Shown here: piece after piece, positions 1 through 8,582 of the stretch
Layout: each line of letters opens with the position of its first letter
Position numbering within the stretch: position 1 is the stretch's first letter
DNA from: JARYLZ01 sp964388275
GTDB lineage: Bacteria > Bacteroidota > Ignavibacteria > SZUA-365
NCBI GenBank assembly: GCA_964388275.1
Contig: CAYLZD010000002.1
Location: 1-64,000 of the forward strand
Direction: 5' to 3'
DNA: 64,000 nucleotides
Program-made: the position numbers and the translations under genes
The notes under the pieces: generated by a model
Told to the model about the DNA's origin: nothing
The model's input: the letters and a program-made list of their open reading frames with translations, nothing else
Databases searched by the model: none

Positions 1-460
1 TGCGGTACACGCCGGAGAGGAAGAGCAGGTCGTCGAAATTCACAAGACCGTCGTATCCGTTTCCCGGTATTGCACCGGCGCCTGAACCCAGATCGCCGAG
101 ATAGTAGTTCGTAGAGCGGTCGGTGGCCGTCGCGTCAGGCGTGTCCTGCACGTTGCCGGCCATGTCCTGTGAGAACACCGTGTAATAGTAGACGTTGCGT
201 GCCTCGATCTCGTGGTCCGCCGTCACCGCGGGCGCGGGTACGGATGAAACAGGGGATATCAGCGTTCCGGTGCCGATGCCAGGATAAGCAGGCAAGCCCG
301 CGGATGGGTAGGTTGGATAAGCGAGGTCACCCCATCCTGTGTAACGCAGTATCACACCCCGGTACGCTATCGCATCGGATCCCGGAGTCCATTCCAGACG
401 CACTTTCTGGTGCATAGGACGCGCCACGAGGTTCGTCGCCGCCGACGGTTTCGTGTTGTC
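1..460. repeat. Long direct repeat, copy A (paralogue FN3/dockerin segment)
   Basis: This segment aligns without net gaps to 4436-4895 at a constant offset of 4435 bases. The first 120 bases differ at only a few positions. It encodes the FN3-like and dockerin-like part of the two tandem RCC1 proteins. The flanking Ig and RCC1 regions are much more divergent. Confidence 0.8.
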
Positions 461-3454
461 CACCGTGATGTCGTCGGCCGACGACCCCGTGTTGTCGAGC
501 GAGTCACGGGCGGTCACCGTCACCGTCCGGCTGCCGTCGGCGCCGAGTGTCACCCCGCTCAATGTCCACGTCGCAACTCCGCCCGTGTACGTGTCGGCCG
601 GCCGGGCGGCGCTGCCTCCCGACAGCAACGCGCTCAGATCGGCCGTGATGTCCGAAGCCGTGAGAAAGTTGGGCGTGTCGGTTACCGATGCCGTTATCAC
701 AAGGTCATCGCCGTTTTTTGTGTAATCGTCGGTCCACGTATTCGTCTGGTTGTCGATGGCGACGTTCGTCACTGCGGGAGAGGTGATATCCACGCGTATG
801 AGCCCGTCCTGCGGGACTACATCCGATATAGTATTGTTGTCCTTGTCGCGGAACAGTATCTCGAGAAACTCCACCGGACTCCTGCCGTTGGCTATGCCGG
901 TGAACTCCACGGTGAACAGCGTGCCCGGTCCGTCCACGCCTTCCTGCTGGCCGGTGAGCACCCAGTCCACCACTATCTCGCCCGTGCCTTCCAGAGCCCA
1001 CGCCTTCTGGAATGAAGAGCTGCCGGTGAAGAGGTCGCCCTGTGCGACGGAAGCGAGGTCGGTGTTGACAATGGTTGTATCGAAGCGGAAGCGCACCGAG
1101 AAGCCATAAACCTTGGCGCTGCCGCCGCCCAGATACTTGACGGATACGGTGCGCTTGTGTGTCGAGGGAGTTGCGGATATCAGCGTCGGGGAGGGATCGC
1201 AGACGAGGTTGATCAACGGCGCGGAGAGGGCTATAGTGTTGTATGTGCCCGCGACGGCGGATACCCATCTTTTATCCATCGCTATCCTGACAGGCAGCGA
1301 ATTGGGTACGACAGTTGTAATCCCATCACCAAGCTGCCCGCATACATTGTTGCCCCAGATCCGGATCGAACCGTCCGTCCTGATCCCGATGCTATGGTAA
1401 TGCCCGCATGCGATCGCATTCCAGTTCGTGCATGTGTCGACCTGCAGGGGGATTGATGAAGCAGTCGTAGCACCGAGTCCCAGCTGACCGTCGCCTCCGT
1501 TGCCCCACGCCCAGAGAGTGCCGTCATTCCGCAGAGCGAGCGAATGGTGGTACCCGCCTCCGGCGATTTTCCAGTCCGCCCCTGAGCCGATCTGTGCTGG
1601 AGTCGTCTGATTCGTGGTCGAGCCGATGCCGAGCTGGCCCGAGTTGTTGCGTCCCCAGGCCCAGAGAGTGCCGTCGTTTTTCAACGCCAATGTGTGTCGG
1701 ACTCCGCAGGCGACGAAGCTCCAATCGGTGTCGGAACCGACCTGCACCGGACTCGTTTGATTCGTCGTGCCGCCGATACCGAGCTGACCTTCAGCGTTCA
1801 TCCCCCAGGCCCATAATGTGCCGTCGTTTTTTATTGCGACAGTGTGATACTCCCCGCAAGCCACGTATCGCCAAGTAGTATCGTCACCGACTCGCACTGG
1901 AGAACTCTCTATGCTCGTGGAACCGAGACCGAGCTGGCCTGAGCTGTTTAATCCCCAAGTCCAGAGGGTGCCGTCGCTCCTGATAGCCGCGGTGTGCAGG
2001 TAACCGCAGGCGACGCGGGTCCAATCCGCGCCGCTGCCGACACGTACAGGACTCGACTTTCCCATGGCCGAATCCACACCGAGCTGGCCTGAGCTGTTTA
2101 ATCCCCAAGCCCAGAGTGTGCCGTCAGGCATGATTCCCATGGAATGCCTGCCGCCGGTGGAGATTGAAATCCATTTCATCTCTGCCGGAAGGGGCGCCGG
2201 GGCTGTAATATTTGTTGAGAGGCCGTTCCCCAGTTGGCCGTAATCGTTGAGCCCGCATGTCCATAGAGCGCCATCCCTTCCGATGACGGCAGTCTGTGAA
2301 CCGAACCTGCCGAGAGAGAAGCGGTACGCGCCGGCCACCTGAACCGGAAGATACTGGTTCATCGTTGTGCCGATGCCGAGCTGACCGTAAGGGTTATACC
2401 CCCATACCCAGAGCGAGCTGTCGTTCTTGATGGCCATCGTGTGTAAGTCGCCGCATGCGAAGGCCTGCCAATCGGCGCTTGCGCCTATCTGTACCGGTGT
2501 CGAAGCTCCGGGGGTCAAGCCTATCCCCAGTTCGCCGAGACTTCCATTTCCCCAACCCCAAAGCGTCCCGTTATTTTTCATTGCTATCGTGTGGAGTCTC
2601 CCGCAAGCGACAGCCTTCCAGTCCTCGTCGAGACCGACCTGCACGGGCGAAGGTTGAGAAACAGGCGATGCCGTACCGAGCGCAGCAGGATGCCCCCAGG
2701 ACCAAATTGTGCTGTCGCTCTTGATTGCGACCGTGTGGTAGCCGCCGCATGCCACAGAAATCCAGTTTGTATCGTTTCCGACCTGCACCGGGCTCCACTG
2801 ATCGGTGGTGGAGCCGATCCCGAGTTGTCCGTTGTCATTTCTCCCCCATGCCCACAGCGACCCGTCGCTTCTGATCGCCAGCGTGTGGTAATCACCGCAC
2901 GCGACTGTCCTCCAGCAGGCGCCGCTATCGATCTTGACGGGAGCGTACCTGGATGCAGTGGTACCCCAGCCGCATTGACCCCAGGCGCTAGTGCCCCAGG
3001 CCCATATCGTTCCATCGTTTTTAACACCCACTGTGTGCATTATTCCGCAGGCCACCGATTTCCAGTCGGCGGATGCGCCTATCCTAATCGGGCTCAAGGC
3101 CATGGAGTGCGCGGCATCGCCGAGTTGACCGTAGTTGTTGGATCCCCATGCCCAGAGCGATCCATCGTTTTTAAGCGCGACAGTGTGATACGTGCTTCCT
3201 GCGACTGCGGACCAGTCAGTGTCGGATACGGCTTTTTCCAGGGTCCAGTAATCCGCACCGATGCCGAGCTGCCCCCACTTGTTTTCTCCCCACCCCGAGG
3301 CATGGAGCGGCTGCGATCGCATCGAGTTGACAAATCCCAACATGATTAGCAGGATCAGACCCGTCGAAGATGCGATGGAATGTCCGCCGGCCGTCGACCG
3401 GCGGAATCCGGCATAATAACCGATAAGCAGGTGGCATTTTCCGGTGCATTTCAT
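1..3454 (-). CDS. Giant secreted RCC1-repeat protein with cohesin-like domain, C-terminus off the window (partial)
   Basis: An uninterrupted minus-strand frame runs from an ATG at 3454 off the left edge (about 1150 codons seen). A signal-like hydrophobic stretch lies near residues 30-42. It is followed by about 14 RCC1-type units of roughly 50 residues, each with the core [ND]GxLWAWGxNxxGQLG and a trailing PVQVG...DW...VACG. From about residue 750 a cohesin-like beta-sandwich (KVYGFSVRFRFD, GPGTLFTVEFTGIANG) follows, then an Ig-like and an FN3-like domain. The first half of a dockerin-like loop (GNGYDGLVNFDDLLFLSG) lies at the window edge. It is the downstream paralogue of the complete protein at 3570-7859, and the last 150 or so visible codons are nearly identical to it, so a second cohesin-like module and a sorting tail probably follow outside the window. 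RCC1 propellers usually mediate protein or ligand binding; function here is inferred as surface display. The upstream ribosome binding site is weak and the exact start is uncertain. Confidence 0.85.
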   Translation of the reverse strand, partial: MKCTGKCHLLIGYYAGFRRSTAGGHSIASSTGLILLIMLGFVNSMRSQPLHASGWGENKWGQLGIGADYWTLEKAVSDTDWSAVAGSTYHTVALKNDGSLWAWGSNNYGQLGDAAHSMALSPIRIGASADWKSVACGIMHTVGVKNDGTIWAWGTSAWGQCGWGTTASRYAPVKIDSGACWRTVACGDYHTLAIRSDGSLWAWGRNDNGQLGIGSTTDQWSPVQVGNDTNWISVACGGYHTVAIKSDSTIWSWGHPAALGTASPVSQPSPVQVGLDEDWKAVACGRLHTIAMKNNGTLWGWGNGSLGELGIGLTPGASTPVQIGASADWQAFACGDLHTMAIKNDSSLWVWGYNPYGQLGIGTTMNQYLPVQVAGAYRFSLGRFGSQTAVIGRDGALWTCGLNDYGQLGNGLSTNITAPAPLPAEMKWISISTGGRHSMGIMPDGTLWAWGLNSSGQLGVDSAMGKSSPVRVGSGADWTRVACGYLHTAAIRSDGTLWTWGLNSSGQLGLGSTSIESSPVRVGDDTTWRYVACGEYHTVAIKNDGTLWAWGMNAEGQLGIGGTTNQTSPVQVGSDTDWSFVACGVRHTLALKNDGTLWAWGRNNSGQLGIGSTTNQTTPAQIGSGADWKIAGGGYHHSLALRNDGTLWAWGNGGDGQLGLGATTASSIPLQVDTCTNWNAIACGHYHSIGIRTDGSIRIWGNNVCGQLGDGITTVVPNSLPVRIAMDKRWVSAVAGTYNTIALSAPLINLVCDPSPTLISATPSTHKRTVSVKYLGGGSAKVYGFSVRFRFDTTIVNTDLASVAQGDLFTGSSSFQKAWALEGTGEIVVDWVLTGQQEGVDGPGTLFTVEFTGIANGRSPVEFLEILFRDKDNNTISDVVPQDGLIRVDITSPAVTNVAIDNQTNTWTDDYTKNGDDLVITASVTDTPNFLTASDITADLSALLSGGSAARPADTYTGGVATWTLSGVTLGADGSRTVTVTARDSLDNTGSSADDITVDNTKPSAATNLVARPMHQKVRLEWTPGSDAIAYRGVILRYTGWGDLAYPTYPSAGLPAYPGIGTGTLISPVSSVPAPAVTADHEIEARNVYYYTVFSQDMAGNVQDTPDATATDRSTNYYLGDLGSGAGAIPGNGYDGLVNFDDLLFLSGVYR

Positions 3455-3569
3455 TTTTTCACTCGTTGGTGGTTCAGAAAACGGCTTCGGATCATCTGGC
3501 GTGAGGGTGATTGAATCCGCCATTCACCATGGGCTCTATCACCGTCGCGCCCTCAAGTGAATACCCCGG

Positions 3570-6500
3570 TCAGCGCATCAATATCAGCGTCTTCGTATCC
3601 TGACTTGCGCCGGCATACAGGATGCACAGGTAGCCACCCTCCGGCAACGACTTTCCTTTGTCATCGCGGCCGTCCCAGGTGATCGAATGATAACCGGCTT
3701 CCCGGGCGCCCTGCTCCAGCAACGCCACGCGAGAGCCGAGCATTGAGTACACCGCCAGTGTAACCGGGCCTGCTTCGGCAAGGACGTAACGGATCTCCGT
3801 CGAGGAGGAGAAGGGATTCGGGTAGCCGCCGGTCAGTTTGAATTGCGCCAAACCGTCATCCGCATATCCGGTCTTCAGATTTACAGAAATCTCGTTGTTC
3901 TCCACGTCACGCAGCTTCACATCGCCGAACGACACGCTCCCCGCGCCGCGCGAGCGGTCCTCGAAGCGCAGAACGGCCACAGGACCCGACGACTCCGCCG
4001 CCTGTCCCGTGCCCAGCATCGCCGCATCTATAACCATGCCGCCCTGTTCCTTCTCCGCATGGAAGAACGACGCGCCGGCGTCGCCGAATACGCCGCCTGA
4101 TTCCGCTTTCACGGGTGACAACAGAAGCGGATCATAGCGCAGCTCCACAGAAGCGCCTTTCACCGGACGGCCGTCGTTCTCCAGCTCGACTTGCACGAGC
4201 AGATCATTTCCCTCCCGCGTCTCACGAAGCTGCAAAGCCATCTCCCGAGCCCAAGGTCCCGCGGGCGCCGGCGGCTTCGGAACGGAGTTGTAGTTCATCG
4301 CCAGCAGCATCAGGTCCTCGAAGTTGATCTTGCGGTCGGGCTCGGGTATGCCGAAGCGCAGGCTCAGGCTCTTGTGCGAAACCGACGGACCGAAGTCCGC
4401 CTCCGCCTCGTTGCCCGTCCAGCGCGCCGGCGGCCTGCGGTACACGCCGGAGAGGAAGAGCAGGTCGTCGAAATTCACAAGACCGTCGTATCCGTTTCCC
4501 GGTATTGCGCCGGCGCCTGAGCCCAGATCGCCGAGATAGTAATTCGTCGAGCGGTCCATGGCCGACGACGGTATCGCGTCCTGCACATTCCCCGCCATGT
4601 CCTGCGCGAATGCGCTGTAGTAGTAAACGTTCCTCGCCGCGATCTCGTGATCCGCCGTAACCGCGGGCGCGAGCACAGTCGAGACGGGAGAGATGAGCGA
4701 TCCGGTTGCTGAGGCAGGATACTCGGGCGCTCCCTCGGGCGTATAGCCGGGATATGCGAGATCTCCCCATCCGTTGTAATGCAGTATCACCCCACGGTAG
4801 GCGATCGCATCGCTGCCCGGAGTCCATTCCAGACGCACTTTCCCGTGCATGGGACGCGCCACGAGGTTCGTCGCCGCAGTCGGTTTCGTGTTGTCGACTA
4901 TTATCGTATCCCTTGCGGAGGCGCCGTTGCCGAGCCCGTCTGTGACGTTGACCTGCACTATGCTCTGTCCGTCCGCGCCTGTCAGGATTGCGTTGTTGAA
5001 CGTCCAGGAAGCCACGCCGCCGACATAAGAATCCGCTGCTGCCGCGCCTGCACCTCCGGCGAGCAGGCCGCTCAGGTTCGCGACGATATCAGCGGCGGTC
5101 AGCTCGTTCGGTGTGTCGTCGACGGCCGCCGTGATCCGCAGAGTGTCTCCGTTCTTCGCGTAATCGTCTGTCCACACATTGCTCAGGTTGTCGATGAATA
5201 CCGATGAGATCGCCGGGACGGTGAGATCGACGATTATCAGACCGTCTTCTCCGCTGACGTTGGTGAGAATGTTGTTATACTTGTCGCGGAACTGCAGGTC
5301 GAGGAACTGTATCGGGCTCGATCCGTTTGCGATACCGGTGAACTCCACGGTGAACATGGTTCCCGGACCGCTCACTCCTTCGGCGCTTTGCCCTGTCATC
5401 ACCCAGTCCACGATAATCTCGTCGTCCTTTTCCTCGGCCCAATCCTTCAGAAACAGAGTCGTCCCTCCGAATAGATCGCCCTGCGTCACGGAGGCGGGAG
5501 ACGCGCTTGCCACCGTCTTGTCGAACTTGAGATGCGCCGAAAAACCGTAAACCTTGCCGCTCGCTCCGCCGAGATAGTTGATAGCGACCGTGCGTTTGCC
5601 GTCGGGCGCCGACGCGTTGATCTGCTGTATCGCGGGCTCGCAGGCCACGTTGTCTGTGACGAGATACAGCGCGGTTGCTGAGTTTATCGCTTCATGTTCG
5701 CTCCCGCCGACGGCCGCCCAGTTCGTGCCGCTGCCTATGCGTCGGGGAGACCAGCATGAGGAATCGAACAAAACCGATGCGATCCGCCCCCATGCCCACA
5801 GTGTCCCGTCTCTTTTAACCGCATAAGAAGTGCCATAGTCGCTGCAGGATGCCGTGACCCAGTTCGTATCGGCGCCGACCTGTGCTATTGCTCGTGGTTG
5901 TGATGGCGTACCGTCTCCCAACTGCCCCTCGCTGTTACCGCCCCAGGACCACAGAGTGCCGTCTTCTTTTATCCCTAAAGAATGGTTATACCCCGCGGAG
6001 ACCGAAATCCAGTTTGAGTCGTTTTCCGTCCACGTGAAGGCGGTGTAGACTTGCAGGTAATCGGCACAACCCCAGCCGTGCAGAATTCCCTCATCCGTGA
6101 TCGCCTGCGTGTGCCTGTCCCCGCACGACACGGACGCCCAGTTCCAGGTTGCGCCTATCCTCACAGGGATCAATTCTACGTCCGGATTATAGCAGTCAGT
6201 GAACGAGGCGGCCGGGCCCCAGGCCCACAGCGATCCGTCGCGTTTTATTGCCGTAGTATGATGGCTGCCGCAGGAGACGGCAATCCAGTTTGTGTCGCTG
6301 CCTATTTGGACGAAGTCGCTTCGCGTTGTGGTCGTCCCGTCGCCTAGTTGACCGTCTCCATTGAAGCCCTTGCCCCATAAAGTGCCGTCCCTCTTAATGG
6401 CCATGCTGTGCCATGGACCCTTCGCGAAAGAAGCCCAATTCGAATCAATGCCTGCCTGCATGAGGCAGCCGGTTGCCGGATCGACTTCCCAAAGCGTGCC

Positions 6501-7859
6501 GTCGCTTCTCAATCCCATGCCCACGGTCATCGATACCCAGTCCGTCGCGTTGCCTATCTGCACCGGGACCGACGCGAAAGTCGACGTGCCGTTACCGAGC
6601 CGCATATCCCCCCATAAGCCCCATCCCCACAAGCTGCCGTCGCTTCTGATTGCGTGGCGCTCGGAGACGCACAGCCACTTGTTTCCGGCGCCAATTTGAA
6701 CGGGCTGTGTCCTGTCCGTCGCGGTGCCATCCCCGAGCAGGCCTTGATTATTGTAACCCCAAGCCCAAAGGGAACTGTCCCGGGTCAGAGCGTGAACTCT
6801 CTGCCCGGTCCGGACAAAGTCCCAATCGGTCCCGGTGCCAATCCGCACCGGCGAGAGTCTGGCGGTCGTGCTGCCGTCCCCCAATTGTCCGTATGTGTTC
6901 GTGCCCCAGGCCCACAGGCTGCCGTCTTTCTTGATTGTGTGCACGGTTCCGGGCCGGCTCGAGATGTAAGACCAACTCGTGTCAACGCCGATTTGAACGG
7001 GAGTTACGGAAGCGATAGTGGTCCCGTCTCCAAAGAGACCGTTGTTCGCGCCCCATGCCCATAGCGTGCCGTTCGTTTTTATCAGATGGATGACGGCGCC
7101 GACACTCACGGAACCCCAATCTGTTCCGGTCGCCATCTGGACGGGAAACGGGTATTCTATCCCGCATTCCTCGTTTCCACCCCAAGCCCAGAGCGTGCCG
7201 CCGGTTTTTATCGCGATCGCGAAACCCGCTCCGCACGCGAGAGAGGCCCAATCGTTGGCGCTGCCCACCTGGACGGGAGCCGTCCTGTCTTGTACAGTCC
7301 CGTCCCCGAGCTGTCCGTTTTCGTTTTTCCCCCACGCCCACAGAGTGCCGTTGCTCTTTATTGCATAGACGCTGGCGTTGCAATGGCTGACCTTTATCCA
7401 GTTCGTGCCGCTCCCGATCTGCACAGGCAATGAGCGCGTCGCGGTTGTCCCGTCTCCCAACTGGCCGAAGGAATTGCCCCCCCATGCCCAGAGCGTACCG
7501 TCGCCCCTGATCGCATGCACGCACTGATATCCCGGGATTACGTCCACCCAGGCGGTATCGCTGCCGACCTGAGCCGGCGCTGCCCGGGAAACGAGCGTGC
7601 CGTCTCCCAACTGGCCGTGTGAATTCGATCCCCATGCCCAGAGAGTGCCGTCGCTTTTGATCGCGTACATGCATTCGTAGCCATCTATGATCCGTGCCCA
7701 GTCATCATCGTCGCCTATACGTGTCGGAGAAAAGTAATTCCCGATGCCGAGATACTGCCTTTCCCCCCACCCGTACGCCTTGTGGTTCTGCGCGCCGGAT
7801 GAAGCGACGAAGATGCAAAGCAGCGCCGGTATCGACGCGAGCGCATGAAACGATTTCAT
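3570..7859 (-). CDS. Giant secreted RCC1-repeat protein with cohesin-like, dockerin-like and T9SS sorting domains
   Basis: 1429 residues. I chose the ATG at 7859 because an AGGAGG lies about 8 bases upstream and the product then begins with a clean signal peptide (MKSFHALASIPALLCIFVAS, cut near SGA-Q). A longer in-frame extension exists but lacks these marks. Order of parts: RCC1 units about 28-720 (beta-propellers); cohesin-like sandwich about 740-878; Ig-like about 883-990; FN3-like about 995-1100; paired dockerin-like calcium loops about 1110-1192 (GNGYDGLVNFDDLLFL and EPDRKINFEDLMLLAMNY); second cohesin-like about 1205-1330; C-terminal sorting domain about 1340-1429 starting with GGYPNPFSSSTEIRY. 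It is probably exported by type IX secretion and displayed on the surface. The presence of both halves of a cohesin/dockerin pair in one chain suggests self-assembly, which is inference. It is followed 115 bases on by a paralogue. Confidence 0.92.
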   Translation of the reverse strand: MKSFHALASIPALLCIFVASSGAQNHKAYGWGERQYLGIGNYFSPTRIGDDDDWARIIDGYECMYAIKSDGTLWAWGSNSHGQLGDGTLVSRAAPAQVGSDTAWVDVIPGYQCVHAIRGDGTLWAWGGNSFGQLGDGTTATRSLPVQIGSGTNWIKVSHCNASVYAIKSNGTLWAWGKNENGQLGDGTVQDRTAPVQVGSANDWASLACGAGFAIAIKTGGTLWAWGGNEECGIEYPFPVQMATGTDWGSVSVGAVIHLIKTNGTLWAWGANNGLFGDGTTIASVTPVQIGVDTSWSYISSRPGTVHTIKKDGSLWAWGTNTYGQLGDGSTTARLSPVRIGTGTDWDFVRTGQRVHALTRDSSLWAWGYNNQGLLGDGTATDRTQPVQIGAGNKWLCVSERHAIRSDGSLWGWGLWGDMRLGNGTSTFASVPVQIGNATDWVSMTVGMGLRSDGTLWEVDPATGCLMQAGIDSNWASFAKGPWHSMAIKRDGTLWGKGFNGDGQLGDGTTTTRSDFVQIGSDTNWIAVSCGSHHTTAIKRDGSLWAWGPAASFTDCYNPDVELIPVRIGATWNWASVSCGDRHTQAITDEGILHGWGCADYLQVYTAFTWTENDSNWISVSAGYNHSLGIKEDGTLWSWGGNSEGQLGDGTPSQPRAIAQVGADTNWVTASCSDYGTSYAVKRDGTLWAWGRIASVLFDSSCWSPRRIGSGTNWAAVGGSEHEAINSATALYLVTDNVACEPAIQQINASAPDGKRTVAINYLGGASGKVYGFSAHLKFDKTVASASPASVTQGDLFGGTTLFLKDWAEEKDDEIIVDWVMTGQSAEGVSGPGTMFTVEFTGIANGSSPIQFLDLQFRDKYNNILTNVSGEDGLIIVDLTVPAISSVFIDNLSNVWTDDYAKNGDTLRITAAVDDTPNELTAADIVANLSGLLAGGAGAAAADSYVGGVASWTFNNAILTGADGQSIVQVNVTDGLGNGASARDTIIVDNTKPTAATNLVARPMHGKVRLEWTPGSDAIAYRGVILHYNGWGDLAYPGYTPEGAPEYPASATGSLISPVSTVLAPAVTADHEIAARNVYYYSAFAQDMAGNVQDAIPSSAMDRSTNYYLGDLGSGAGAIPGNGYDGLVNFDDLLFLSGVYRRPPARWTGNEAEADFGPSVSHKSLSLRFGIPEPDRKINFEDLMLLAMNYNSVPKPPAPAGPWAREMALQLRETREGNDLLVQVELENDGRPVKGASVELRYDPLLLSPVKAESGGVFGDAGASFFHAEKEQGGMVIDAAMLGTGQAAESSGPVAVLRFEDRSRGAGSVSFGDVKLRDVENNEISVNLKTGYADDGLAQFKLTGGYPNPFSSSTEIRYVLAEAGPVTLAVYSMLGSRVALLEQGAREAGYHSITWDGRDDKGKSLPEGGYLCILYAGASQDTKTLILMR
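4436..4895. repeat. Long direct repeat, copy B (paralogue FN3/dockerin segment)
   Basis: Partner of 1-460; see that entry. It lies inside the complete RCC1 protein and covers its FN3-like domain and the first dockerin-like loop. The high identity compared with the rest of the paralogues suggests a recent duplication or gene conversion. Confidence 0.8.
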
Positions 7860-8559
7860 GATTTTACCTCCTGTGATTTGCATGGGAACGGAGACGGGTT
7901 CAGGTAGTCTGTATCGGTAAGTAAGTAACATCCCGCCGCTACCCTGGGCAATGGGTGGAGATACCCATTTTCGTGGGTGGAGATACCCATTTTTATCCTC
8001 TCGATCCCCAAAATCCCGTGTTGTCAAGCCAAGCGCATCAGTAGAGCTACGTAGTAGCACACTTATTCGTCATGACAGGGAACCAGGAATGACCGATCAT
8101 GGGTTGCCGTCTCGGGTCGGACGCCGGGTATGCTGAGATACCTTTCCGCTGAATCCCAAACGATCGGATCGCTCCGCGGGATTCGTTTCCTCTCTGTGAT
8201 GGGAAGAAGCGGGATATCTGCATAGAGCCCGCACAAACCGAAGCAACCCGCTCAAATACCGAATCCCGGACCTCCCTTGAAGTCCGGGAAGGGGCCCGGG
8301 TAGAAACGGACTATCGAACCAATGAACTGATGAGAGCGCGGTTAGAAATCAGCGAACGGCAGTGCATAATTGCCCCGTGTAATCGAACACCGAATACCGC
8401 ACCCGGATCGAATACAGGATGCATGCCGGCCCGGAGCACAAATCCGCGCCGGCACCCCGGCCGATACCAAAGCGCGGTTCAACTATGTCTAAGAGCCGGC
8501 TACCTACTCCCCACTCCCAACTCCCCACTCCCAACTCCCAACTCCCAACTCCCCACTCC
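7860..8559. other. Non-coding stretch upstream of the RCC1 gene
   Basis: About 700 bases with no convincing gene. It holds the RCC1 ribosome binding site, the tandem hairpin repeat at 7950-7995, an isolated hairpin at 8264-8289 (TCCCGGAC, 10-base loop, GTCCGGGA, no T-run) and most of the heptamer array at 8506-8582. The remaining sequence shows nothing I recognise. Confidence 0.6.
7950..7995. promoter_or_regulatory. Two tandem 22-base units, each with an inverted repeat (operator-like)
   Basis: Unit 1 is AATGGGT - GGAGAT - ACCCATT at 7950-7969. Unit 2 is TGGGT - GGAGAT - ACCCA at 7974-7989. The period is exactly 22 bases, about two helical turns, so both would face the same side of the DNA. 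It lies about 90-135 bases upstream of the RCC1 gene start, where a paired repressor or activator site would be expected. The regulator is not identified. Confidence 0.5.
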
Positions 8560-8582
8560 CTACTCCCCACTCCCTACTCCCT
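8506..8582. repeat. Heptanucleotide tandem repeat, 11 units of ACTCCC(C/A/T)
   Basis: Eleven contiguous 7-base units run from 8506 to 8582, varying only at the seventh base, with a degenerate twelfth unit after them. The pattern resembles the short tandemly repeated repetitive (STRR) sequences described in cyanobacteria. The array overlaps the 3' end of the pirin gene, whose stop codon (8560-8562) lies inside it. Confidence 0.9.

Noticed and set aside
8506..8582. CRISPR array candidate
   Set aside because: Units are 7 bases with no spacers, so it is a simple tandem repeat.
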